This document shows, one piece after another, positions 25,315-35,901 of a stretch of DNA of 64,000 nucleotides. How positions within the stretch are numbered: position 1 is the first letter of the stretch; each line of letters starts with the position of its first letter. A program made the translations under genes and the position numbers. Source of the stretch: Neocallimastix lanati (nom. inval.) (Eukaryota > Neocallimastigomycota > Neocallimastigomycetes > Neocallimastigales > Neocallimastigaceae). The notes under the pieces are model-generated. The model saw only the letters and a program-made list of their open reading frames with translations, made no database searches and was not told where the DNA came from. The stretch lies in assembly GCA_016946835.1 (NCBI GenBank), contig JACVTC010000153.1:207001-271000 (forward strand), in the 5' to 3' direction.

Positions 25315-26253
25315 ATGAATAATATTATACATAACGTAAATGAGATAATCAATAATGATAAAATGCATAAAAAAAATAAATTATATAGTAGATTTTCAAG
25401 GCCTTATACAGATTTTGATTATTATGAAGAGCCCTCTATGATAAATTCTAATATAAGAAATTATTATCATCATAATTATAAAAGGGCAAACTCCAATAAA
25501 AAAGATGATCCTGAAAATTTCGGTTGGGTTGGAACTGCTATAATTTTAGGTATTGTCTTTTTTGTTTTTATCGTTATTTTTAGTATTATAATATCGGTGT
25601 TGAGAGAAAAAGTCAATAAAAAGAAAAATGATAAAGTAGATACCGAAAATAATGACCATATTATTAGAGAAAATAACATAAATCCAAATATAATGATAAC
25701 CCCACCGTCTCAAGAGGAAATTAAATATGATGATACTACTAATATAGTACCTCCATCATTAAATTATCCACTTCAAAATAATTATCTTTTTCAAGAATAT
25801 CAATACTTCCCTAATGAATATTATCCCTCTTCACAGAATATTATTTATATACCTAATGTAATTAATGAACCATCATTGTCACCGCCTCAAGCACCTCCTC
25901 AAACACCCTCTCAACCCCCATCTCCAATACGAGGATTTCCTCCAAGAGGTTATTCAAGTTTTTCTTCTCCATCGTACTTTAATAGCCCCAATCGTAAAAG
26001 CTATTCTCATATTAGTATATTACCAGTTGATGAAACATCAATAGTTAATTCAGAAAACATTATTGATAACCAAATAAATGATGATACTAATATTAATAAT
26101 ACAAATAATAATAATAGTAATAATAATGGTAGTAATAGTAATGATAGTAGTAAAAGTAATAGTAATAATAGTAATAATAAAAAAAAAATTAAAAATAAAA
26201 ATAATAGTAAAGGTAAAAATAAAAATAAAAATAAAGATACGAAAAAACGTTAA
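25315..26253 (+). CDS. single-pass membrane protein, KVDTEN juxtamembrane motif family
   Basis: The 312-residue protein has a ~70-residue Tyr/Asn-rich N-terminus, a hydrophobic span at ~71-95 (GTAIILGIVFFVFIVIFSII), a basic stretch REKVNKKKND, and the motif KVDTEN at ~107-112. A Pro/Tyr-rich tail follows, with IYIPNVINEP, a run of proline-rich units (SPPQAPPQTPSQPPSP), RGFPPRGYS and RKSYSHISILP. It ends in an Asn/Ser homopolymer and a highly basic NKNKNKDTKKR terminus. Motif order and spacing match the genes at 21.1 and 27.2 kb. There is no signal peptide; the basic anchor suggests an inward-facing tail. The Asn/Ser/Lys-rich C-terminus is encoded by AAT/AGT/AAA repeats and is probably a length-variable microsatellite. 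Function unknown. Confidence 0.75.
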   Translation: MNNIIHNVNEIINNDKMHKKNKLYSRFSRPYTDFDYYEEPSMINSNIRNYYHHNYKRANSNKKDDPENFGWVGTAIILGIVFFVFIVIFSIIISVLREKVNKKKNDKVDTENNDHIIRENNINPNIMITPPSQEEIKYDDTTNIVPPSLNYPLQNNYLFQEYQYFPNEYYPSSQNIIYIPNVINEPSLSPPQAPPQTPSQPPSPIRGFPPRGYSSFSSPSYFNSPNRKSYSHISILPVDETSIVNSENIIDNQINDDTNINNTNNNNSNNNGSNSNDSSKSNSNNSNNKKKIKNKNNSKGKNKNKNKDTKKR

Positions 26254-27225
26254 TACTACAAGAACCACTTCTTAATAAATAAAATAATAATATTAGCAAT
26301 ATATAAAAATTCTTTCCTAAAACAATAGTTTAAAATAGATTGATAATAAAAATTAATTAACAAAATTTTTATAAGAATGTATTCATTTAATTCAAAATAA
26401 GATATATATTAATTTAAGCATGAAAAATCAATTAAAAAAAATAATTGGACTCAATGATATTATAACATCTGTAATAATATTTACATCAATAGTAAAATAA
26501 AATAAAATAAAATAAAATATATATTTATAATAAAATTTATTAATTATTAAAAAAAAAAAAAAAAAAATTAATATAATTAAGCTTTTCCTTTTTTTTTTAA
26601 AAAAAAAAAATTGATTTTATTTTTACCATTATACTTTATTTTTATATTTAGGAATTAATATTTATTTTAATTTTAATTTTAAATTTTAATTTATTTTTTT
26701 TTTTTTTTTTTTTTTTTTTTTATTTTATTTTATTGATTTTTGATCTTACAATTAAAGTTTATTAATAATCTTCATCATCATATTTATGGAAAATGTATTT
26801 ATAATAAAATAAAATATAATAAAAATTAGGAATTTAATATTATTAATAATGATATAATTTTTTTAATAATAGTTTAATAAAATTATTATTATTATTTTTT
26901 TTTTTTTTTTTAAAAAAAATTTTTTTTCTTGCACAAAAAATTTATTTATACATATATATGTAAATTATTACTAATATTTAATTGACATATAAGTATTTGT
27001 AATTCTAAACTATATTTTTATATTAAAAAATAATAATAATAAATTAATAAAAATAATCAATGATTTAAATAATAAAAAATTATTCAACAAAGAAATCAAT
27101 AATTCAGCGGTAATAAAAGTATTATATGTAAATTATATTTTCTATTTATTCAAATATCAAAAAAGAAATTAAAAAAAAAAAAAAAAAAAAAAGGAAGGGT
27201 TTAACAATAACTATATAATATAACA
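26254..27225. other. AT-rich intergenic region between two paralogues
   Basis: About 970 bp with A and T runs (for example 26699-26720) and no supportable gene. Just before the next start codon, a long A run is followed by GGAAGGGTTT (27192-27201). This is the reverse complement of AAACCCTTCC at ~25158-25167, which lies next to an A run upstream of the previous gene. Confidence 0.6.
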
Positions 27226-27903
27226 ATGTCAAATCACAATTCGAAAGTTCATGATGCCAACGTTATTTGGTTAGCAATTTATTATTTCCTTACTTTTATT
27301 TGTTTAGCTCTTCTTATTTATATTATTATAACACTAATTATTGATTGTCTAACCAAAAAGAAGGATAGAGTAGGCACAGAAGATGGAGAAATTTATGTCT
27401 ATACTGAATATGTACCAAATTCAGATCATCACTATCAAATCATTAATAATGAAATGAATAAAATACCATCATCATATCTTTACTATCAAACAAATGTGAA
27501 TCCTCCTTATGATTGTTATCCACCCTCTCGACGTTATAGATACTATTCATCTCGAAATTATTATGGTACTCGAAATTATTATGGATTACCTCCACCAAGA
27601 GGTCACCCAAGATATTCTAATGTAGCACCATTAGACCGATCTCAACGACCAAATAGTTATCCACATTATTATGAAAGTGAAGTAGGTGAAGCTCCTTTAT
27701 CAATTCCAAGAGAAAATAATAGCAATAATGATAATTTTAACAATAATATTGAAAATATTGTTGAAAATAATGTAGATAATATTAATAATAATAATTTAAA
27801 TCCTGATCACATCTCAGTTTCAAATGTTAATTTATACTCTAATAATAATACAACAAATCCTATAAATAATTCAAATACAAATGGTCAAAATCCATACTAT
27901 TAA
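27226..27903 (+). CDS. single-pass membrane protein, RVGTED juxtamembrane motif family
   Basis: This 225-residue protein has only ~11 residues before a long hydrophobic span at ~12-40 (VIWLAIYYFLTFICLALLIY). The anchor CLTKKKD and the motif RVGTEDGE at ~48-55 follow. A Tyr/Pro/Arg-rich tail then contains a duplicated RNYYG unit, PPPRGHPRYSNVAP (comparable to RGFPPRGYS of the 25.3 kb protein) and RPNSYPHYY, before an Asn-rich end. The near-absence of an N-terminal region could mean the span acts as a signal anchor; the basic residues on its C-terminal side suggest an inward-facing tail. It is the shortest of the three tandem plus-strand paralogues. Function not recognised. Confidence 0.75.
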   Translation: MSNHNSKVHDANVIWLAIYYFLTFICLALLIYIIITLIIDCLTKKKDRVGTEDGEIYVYTEYVPNSDHHYQIINNEMNKIPSSYLYYQTNVNPPYDCYPPSRRYRYYSSRNYYGTRNYYGLPPPRGHPRYSNVAPLDRSQRPNSYPHYYESEVGEAPLSIPRENNSNNDNFNNNIENIVENNVDNINNNNLNPDHISVSNVNLYSNNNTTNPINNSNTNGQNPYY

Positions 27904-28699
27904 TAATATATATATATATATATATTATTTTCCCTTTTTTTTTTTTTTTTTATTATATTCTTTAACATTTATTATTTTTTTTAAATAATAATATTATGAT
28001 AAACAATTCTTTAATAAATTATTAAGAAATACTCACAATCATTTTTTTTTTTTTTTTTAATAATTAATTTTTATTTTTAACTTTTTTGTTATTTTATATT
28101 ATTTTATTATTATATTTTTTTTTTTTAAATTTTAATTTTTATTCTTTGTTTTTTATTATACGTTGATTACTATTTTTTTTCTTTATTTTTTATTCCATAC
28201 TTTGTATTTTCATTTTTTATTGTCAATTTTTTTATTTGTATTTATTTTATTCACACTTTAATAATGTTTTCAAATATATATATAGTTATAGTTATAAAAT
28301 AAGCTAAAATAAGCTAAAATAAGCTAAAACAAAATAAAATAAAGTAAAAAAAATAAAATAAAATAAATAAATAAATAAAATAAATAAATAACTTTATAAA
28401 TCTTTCAGTTAAATTTTTTTTTATTATTATTATCTTAGAAGACAATAATAATTGGCATTGACAATGAAAGTTAAAATTATTAGAACTTGAAATACTTCAA
28501 ATATAATAATGCATAATTTTAAAAGTAACAATAATTATTTCTTGTCAACCTCAGAAATGGCAATAAATCCTAAAGGACATGAGAATATATCAAAATCAAT
28601 ACTATGAATAACAATAGTTATGGCTATAATCATGGTTATCATTATCACCTTTTCCTCATAAAAAATTCAATTTCATTAATCATGACAAGCAACCATAAT

Positions 28700-28744
<45 letters not shown>

Positions 28745-28984
28745 AAGATATTAATAACAATTCAATAAACAAGTAGGAAATCATAAACAACAATGAAAAT
28801 TTTTATTACAATTTTTTTTTTTTTTATTTTACATTTAATCATGGATATCCTAGTAAAAAAAAAAAATATATATATATATATATATAAGAAAAAATATCAT
28901 TAAAGTCATTTCTTATTAATTAAATCATCATCATCAAAACTCTTAAAAAATCAGTTTTGTACTATTTAGAATAATTTAATGAAA

Positions 28985-29078
<94 letters not shown>

Positions 29079-29665
29079 CATATATATATGTGTGTGTGTA
29101 TTGTAATTAATTAAGACATAAAATATTTTGTGTCTTTGTATTTATATTAATTCATAAAGAAAAATAATTAATAGGTAGGTAGGTAACATATGTAGATGAT
29201 CCAAGCATTTGTATTTTTATAAAACTCATACATTGACTCAATAACATCAAAATTAGTGAGAGCATTGCTGTCATGAATACATATATTCTTTTGATTTTAA
29301 AAATATTTTTAAAATAATAAATTAAAATTTAAAAAGCATATGTAAAGAATACTAAGATTTCAAATATTAAAAAAAAAAAATAAAATAAAATTAAAAATAA
29401 AATAATTAAAAATAAATAAACTTAATTAATAATTATTACGATTATTATTTACATATTATAAATTAATTGTATTTATATTATAATTCCTCTGCAAATAAAA
29501 AAAATTTTTGTTAACACTAATAATTTAAAATGTATAATAATTTTCAAATATATATTTTATTATTATATACTTTATTATTATTATTGTTATTAAGAATATA
29601 AATTACAAATATTATTAATGAATAAAAAAAAATATATATTTATGACTTTTTAAGTTTTTTTTTTA

Positions 29666-29707
<42 letters not shown>

Positions 29708-29842
29708 CTAGAAAATAAAAAAATAAAATTTACAATTAAAATATAAATGAAATATAATTTCTATATTTACTATAAATAATAAAATATTTAATTTTTTTAG
29801 TTGGTGTTGTGGTAACCGAATATGTATGTAAACAAATTAAAT
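27904..29842. other. AT-rich intergenic region between convergent genes
   Basis: The plus-strand gene ending at 27903 and the minus-strand pectate lyase gene converge here. I see AAGCTAAAAT triplicated near 28300-28330, an A run at ~28705-28743, an AAAT array plus A run at 28982-29077, TG repeats near 29089-29100, and an AT dinucleotide run near 29669-29703. No gene is supportable. Confidence 0.55.
28982..29077. repeat. AAAT microsatellite followed by ~47-nt A run
   Basis: About twelve AAAT units (28982-29030) merge into an uninterrupted A run to 29077. It could be a retroposon tail, but no element is visible upstream. Confidence 0.8.
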
Positions 29843-31378
29843 TTATTTACAAGTACAGTTACTTTGTCCCTTACATTGTTCACCAGTCTTCTTTGGTTCA
29901 CCACCATTGTTGTTAGCTTGGAAGGTTTGACAAACATTACCGCCATTAGCATTAACATTCTTAAAAGTAGCAGTATCACCATAATTTACATTAATACCTG
30001 CTAAAACACCAGTACTAGAGGCATTAACATTTTCAATAACAACATGTCTAGTGTTTTGGTAGCCACTCTTACAGTTACCACAAGATCTATATAATTTACC
30101 AGCATTCTTAACTTCAAAGTTCTTAATATAAACAGTACCAGCAGAATTGTGTTGAACGATCTTATCAGAACCATCCTTAGCACCACCACCAACTAAGTAG
30201 AACTTAGCATTAGGGTTAGAAGAACCTAATAAAGATAAAGCATCTTCACAAACATCATTCCACCAGACATTTTCAACAGTACAACCATCACCAATACAGT
30301 GGACATGTTCAATAGAATCCTTTCCAAGAATAACATTCTTTAAAGTGGCTCCAGTTTCCAATCTGAATACTGCATCCTTACTACCACCTTCAACATTCTT
30401 ACAATCGCCACCATTAACACCTCTACCATAACTAGTCCAAACACCATTTTCCTTAAGACCATCAAAGGTTTGACCAGCCTTTACAACAATTGGTTCATTT
30501 ACCTTAACATTCTTTTCAGCCTTTGGCCATTTCACATTGGCATTGGCACTACTAGTGGTACTACTGTTATTATTTTGAGCTGGGGCTTGTTGAGTTGGTT
30601 GTTGAACTGGAGCTGGAGCCTGTTGAGTTGGTTGTTGAGTTGGTTGTTGAGCTGGGGCTGGGGCTGGGGCTTGTTGATTATTGTTATTGTTATTGTTATT
30701 ATTGTTATTGTTATTATTATTGTTATTATTACTGTTATTGTTCCAGTTATTCCAATTCCATCCATTGTTATTATTGTTATTATTATTTCCCCAGTTATTC
30801 CAATTAAAACCATTGTTGTTGTTATTGTTATTATTTCCCCAATTACTCCATGGATTTGCAGCATTGTTAGCATTATTGTTTTTGTTATTATTTCCCCAAT
30901 TGGCCCATGGATTTACAGCATTATTTGGTTTATTATTATTACCAAAATTATTCCAATTACCCCAATTTCCCCAGTTATTGTCTCTCTTCTTAACACGACC
31001 ATTAATGTTAACATTTGGTCTATTTACAACAGATGAGCCATCACAATAAGAATACCAATCATTTAATCTCTTACATTTGAATCCAGAAACACAACAATTT
31101 TCACCTCTGAAGTTAATACTATTTTTAATAAAAAAAATAAAATAATAAAATAATAAAAATAAAATTAATATTAAAAATAAAATTAATTATAAATTAAAAG
31201 ATATACATAATTAAATTTATAATAATTATTTTTTTTTCATTTTTTTTTTGAAAAAGAAATAAATATTACTATAAACTTTTTTTCTTAATTACCCTCCACA
31301 TTGACTCCAAGCACCACCACAGGCCGCTGAGACTAATTCAATAGCACTTAAAACACCAAAAACAATTTCAATTTTCAT
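29843..31378 (-). CDS. secreted pectate lyase, family PL3, with N-terminal CBM1; two exons
   Basis: Exon 1 is 31378-31293 and exon 2 is 31118-29843; joined they give 453 residues. Residues 1-18 are a signal peptide (MKIEIVFGVLSAIELVSA). Residues 20-55 form a fungal CBM1: CGGAWSQCGG, then GENCCVSGFKCKRLNDWYSYC, with the usual cysteines and aromatic residues. A KKR site (72-74), possibly cut by a Kex2-type protease, precedes a ~150-residue linker with WGNN/NPWANWG units, an Asn run and PAQQPTQ repeats. From ~224 to the end is the PL3 beta-helix domain: DAVFRLETGATLKNVILG, HCIGDGCTVENVWW, DVCEDALSLLG, GGGAKDGSDKIVQH, KLYRSCGNCKSGYQ, GINVNYGDTATFKN. PL3 enzymes cleave pectate by calcium-dependent beta-elimination. 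No dockerin-like module is seen, so a free extracellular enzyme rather than a cellulosome subunit is inferred. The exon junction restores the CBM1 reading frame exactly. Confidence 0.92.
31119..31292 (-). other. spliceosomal intron in the pectate lyase gene (174 nt)
   Basis: On the minus strand exon 1 ends ...TGTGGAGG, the intron begins GTAATTAAG and ends TTAAAAATAG, and exon 2 begins TATTAACTTC. Splicing gives C-G-G-I-N-F, the conserved start of the CBM1 core, which confirms both borders. The intron is far more A+T-rich than the exons and carries stops in frame. Confidence 0.92.
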
Positions 31379-32489
31379 TTTATTATTATTATATATACAA
31401 ATAAATCAATTGCAAATAATTTAATTCAAATTTAAAATAATTTACTTTTTTATTTTATATACTAAAAATAATAATTTCTTAAAATATTATACAATTTCTA
31501 TTATATTACAAAAACTTTATTACAATAAATTCGAGGAATTTTAATCATATTTATATGTTTTAATTCAATTAAATAATATAATATTAAAATAATACAAAAT
31601 AATGTATTGCAATAGCATAATATATATAAAAATACGGTATTTAAAATAAATTCTTTTTTGAAATTTTTAATATACTAAAATTATTGATAATTTACTGTTA
31701 ATATAAATTAGGTATTATTTGAAAGTATATTGAAATTAAATATAATAATATAAAAATTTCAAATTTTAATTTTTTATACATAAATAAAAAAAAAAAATAA
31801 AATTAAATATATTAAAAAATTTTGTTTCTAAAAATATTATTGGTCAAAAATTACTGTTTAATTGTATTGTATATTGTATATAAGAATTGTCTTTTTTTGT
31901 ACTAAATATAATTACTCTTAATAAACAAGTTTGATCAACTATATTGTACTACTTTACTCAATCATTGTTATATATTCTTCTTTAATATAAATTATATAAA
32001 TATATTTATTAATAAAAAAAATTTTTTTTGCATTTTTAATTAATGCGGTAGATGTAAATTATAATTATTAAAATAAAATTAAAAAATTTCCATATTTTTA
32101 AAAAAAAATTTTTTATCTTATGAAAATTTTGAAAAAAGTTAATTAATTATATTATTATATTATTATATTATTATATTAAGAAAGACATTAATTTTAATAT
32201 TTTTATATATTTATTATAATTTAATATATATTATTCATTTATAAATTTTTTATTTATTACTTATTTTATTTATTTTTTATTTTTTAAATAAACTTTTATA
32301 ATAAATTTTTTTAAAATTAATTAAAGTTTTCTCTTTGGCCGTTTTCTGGAGAATAAAAAAATATTTATTTTGTATTAGAATTTAATATTTTTTTAATAAT
32401 TAAAGTTTATTCAGTTTATTAAATTATTTTTTATTAATAATAACTTTAATTATATTGAATAAATTAAATTAATACATTTGTACTAATAA

Positions 32490-32860
32490 TAAGAAAAAAG
32501 TTTAAATTTTATTTTAAATAACAATATGGAACAAATACACATTAAAATAATTAATAACATTTCAATCTTATGTATTATTATAAAAGTTTTTTTTATATAT
32601 ATTTATAATATATACAGAATTATATTAATAGCTATTTATGTTTTTAACGTTTGAAATATTGAAGTTTCAATAGTAATTAATTATTTTAATGTGTGTAATA
32701 TGTATTTGTTCCATATTGTTTTTAAAAATAAAATTTAAATTTTTTTATAAACATAAAAAGTTATAAATATAATTTTATATATATTATAAATATATATAAA
32801 TATATAAAAAAAAGACTTTTATAATAATACATCAGATTAAAACGTTATTAATTATAATTT
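32490..32860. repeat. nested imperfect inverted repeats (MITE-like)
   Basis: A left segment (~32500-32620) contains ACAATATGGAACAAATACAC, AATTAATAACATTTCAATCT and TGTATTATTATAAAAG. Its first half recurs inverted at ~32670-32722 (GTATTTGTTCCATATTGT). Its second half recurs inverted at ~32785-32855 (CTTTTATAATAATACATCAG, AACGTTATTAATT). The two halves are therefore present in inverted form but in shifted order, as after a partial internal duplication. Confidence 0.75.
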
Positions 32861-34250
32861 TTATATTATAATATATTTTAAAAATTTTTTTTCTATTAAA
32901 TAAAAATATAAAAAAAAAAAATTTTTTTATATTATAATATATGATAAAGGTTCGGTTCTTTTAAGGTTTATTCTTTATTTGGGGGATATAATTTATATGT
33001 TTTATAAAAGTTATTTTATTTAAATTTTATTTATTTAGAAGAATTACATTTACTTATCATTATTTAAAATATAAACTAACATTTATTCCTAAAATTAATA
33101 TTTATTTTCATATTTTGATCTCAAGAATTACTATAATCTATTATTTATTATTCTTGGACAGAGAAATAAAACTATTTCAAAGTATTTTTCTCTTTTATAA
33201 TTATTTACTATAATAAAGTTTTCCTATATTAAAGTAATAAATATTAAATTTACTTTCATTAATTATTAAATTAAATAATAAAAATATATAAATTAATTTC
33301 TAATATAAATACAATAAAAACAAGATTAGTACATAAATTTATGCTTTTACTACATTTCTTAATTAACATAAATTTATTATTAATTAGAGTTTATATTTCT
33401 ATTTCATATCATATATTTTTAAATTTTTTTTCTATTAAATAAAAATATAAAAAAAAATAATAATAATAATTTTAATAATATAATATATTTTCAAAATTTT
33501 CTTTCTATTAAATCTATTAAATAAAAATATAAAAAAAAAAAAAAAAAAACATATAGCTGTAATCTATTTTTGACATAAATAAAACTGGCAAAAAGGAACA
33601 AACTACTTGATTTCTGGTCAAATTTTTTAAAATGTCATAAAAAAAAATTTAACGATTAAATAATTTATTTCTTAACTTTTAATTTTATATTTCTATTAAA
33701 AATTAAAAATAAAAAAATGAAGTATATATATCATCATAATTTTTAAAATATTTTTATTTAGAATAATAAAATTGATACTGTGAGAAAAAATGAAAACTTA
33801 TTACTTATAGGCTTTTGTGTATGGTATATTTTTAAATAAAATATTAAATTTTAACTATAATTAGTAAATTTCAATAAAAAAAAGTTAAAAGTCATAACAA
33901 CAAAAACAATAAAATTGATATTTACAAAATATTTTTTTAAAATCAATGAATAATAAATAATAATAATAATAATAAAAATATTTTTTTTTTTTTTTTTTGT
34001 ATTATAAGAATAATGATTAATTTTAATATTTGAATATATTATAATTTATTTAACAAGATTTATTTAAAATAATACATCATAGTAATAAAAAAAAATCCAC
34101 ACTTTGTTCTTTAAATAAAAATTGTATAAAAATTGTATAATATTAGTTTTAATTAAATTATTTTATTATTCTATAAAAATGTTTTTTTAATTAATTATAA
34201 CTATCAATTATCAAAAAAAAAATAAATAAATAAATAAAAAATTAAAAATA

Positions 34251-34265
34251 TAGGGTTAGGGTTTA
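34251..34265 (+). repeat. interstitial telomere-like TTAGGG units
   Basis: The sequence TAGGGTTAGGGTTTA has two consecutive TTAGGG-type units in a G/C-poor background. It is too short to be a telomere. Confidence 0.6.
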
Positions 34266-34702
34266 TTATTAATGTAGATTATTAATTATATTAAAATATT
34301 CAACTTTTTTATTTATTCTATAACTATTATTATTTTCATGTTTTATATATATATATTTTATACATATTTTTTCATCATCTTTTTATATAGTTATTTATAT
34401 ATTTAGTTGTTTGGAGATAATACTAAAAAAAAAAAAAATAAAATAAAATTTTCTATTTTAAAGTATATATTTATTTAAGTAGATCATAATATAATTTATA
34501 AAATTTATATTAAAATATGTTACAAATTATTAAATTCACTCACTGTTAATTTTTTAGTTTTTCTATTTCAGTATTAATTAAATAATAACAATGTTATTAT
34601 TATTATTATTATTTATTATTATTATTAATTATTTTTATTATTATTAATTAATTAATTAATTATTAATATGAAATAGATTTTTATAATAAAGACATAAAAA
34701 TA

Positions 34703-34887
34703 GATAAATTTTAAATATTATAAAATTTTTTCTAATAGTTTATAATTTTAAATATTATAAAATTTTTTCTAATAGGTTATAATTTTAAATATTATAAAAT
34801 TTTTTCTAATAGGTTATAATTTTAAATATTATAAAATTTTTTCTAATAGGTTATAATTTTAAATATTATAAAATTTTTTCTAATAGT
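34703..34887. repeat. 37-bp tandem repeat, five copies
   Basis: The unit starts TTATAATTTTAAATATTATA, followed by AAATTTTTTCTAATAGG. It repeats at 34703, 34740, 34777, 34814 and 34851 with almost no differences; the first and last copies differ at the ends. Confidence 0.92.
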
Positions 34888-35901
34888 TTATAATAGTTCT
34901 AAAATTTTATTTTTTTTCATTTATTATGAAATAAGTAATAAGTTTATATATCATTATTTTATTTATATTTATAATTGAAAATAATGATATTATTTTTAAT
35001 ATTTATAAGAAAATAATAATTAAAAAAATTTGGTATTACAAAAATAATTTACAATTATAAATAAATTTTAAAAAATGAATATAAATCTAAAATCTTAAAT
35101 TAGTCATTGCTTATTAAAATTTAAAACTCTTTATAATCTAAAATATTTTTATTTTATATTATATATTAATAATAAAATTCACCATTACTTTTTTTTTTTT
35201 TTTGTTTTTTTTGATCATTTATATATGTAAGAATGATAGGTTATGCTTAAAATTTGAATTAACTTATTTAATAATAGAATTTTTATTTACTTATTTATTT
35301 ATTTATCTTATATTATTTAGCTAATTAAAATATTTATAAAATTTAAATTCAAATTTAATAAATTCAATCAAATTTCTTCAACAGTTTACAAAAATGAAAA
35401 ATTAAGAAAAAATTAGTTTATTTTATACTTCATATATATATTTTTTTATTTAATGTTAGCTTATTTTTATTTACTTTTTTACATATTTATTTATATATTT
35501 ATTTTATTTATTTATTTTATTAAATTTTATCTTTTTTTTTTTTTTTTATTACTAAAATTTCTTATATTATTTATATTATTATAATATTTATCTACTTAAT
35601 AATTTAATTTAGATAATACTTTTTTTTTGTCTAAATAATAATTCTTATAATTTAATTTGTTTTTTTATTTCTTTAGATAAATTATGTAAATAAATAAATA
35701 GAGATAGATTTTTAAATAATATATAAAACATTCAAAATTTATTATAATTGGTATATTTACAAGTATTTTTATTTGTAATTAGAAAGAATTTAAAAATTTT
35801 AATAGATTTATTTTATAATATAAAATTTCCTTTTTATTCTATATTAAAATTCTATTTAAATATTTATAAAATTTAATTATTTAAATTTTAATTGAATGAC
35901 T

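Larger units (their letters stand above)
31379..35439. other. AT-rich intergenic region
   Basis: About 4 kb upstream of the pectate lyase and up to the outer border of the first HSP70 palindrome. It contains nested inverted repeats (32490-32860), three copies of TTTCTATTAAATAAAAATAT (near 32889, 33428 and 33510), a two-unit telomere-like TTAGGG stretch (34251-34265), and a five-copy 37-bp tandem repeat. No gene is supportable. Confidence 0.55.

Noticed and set aside
30470-31049. Open frames on the plus strand (and other minus-strand frames) across the pectate lyase linker
   Set aside because: They are shadows of the Asn/Gln/Pro-rich linker; the CBM1 and PL3 motifs on the minus strand explain the region.
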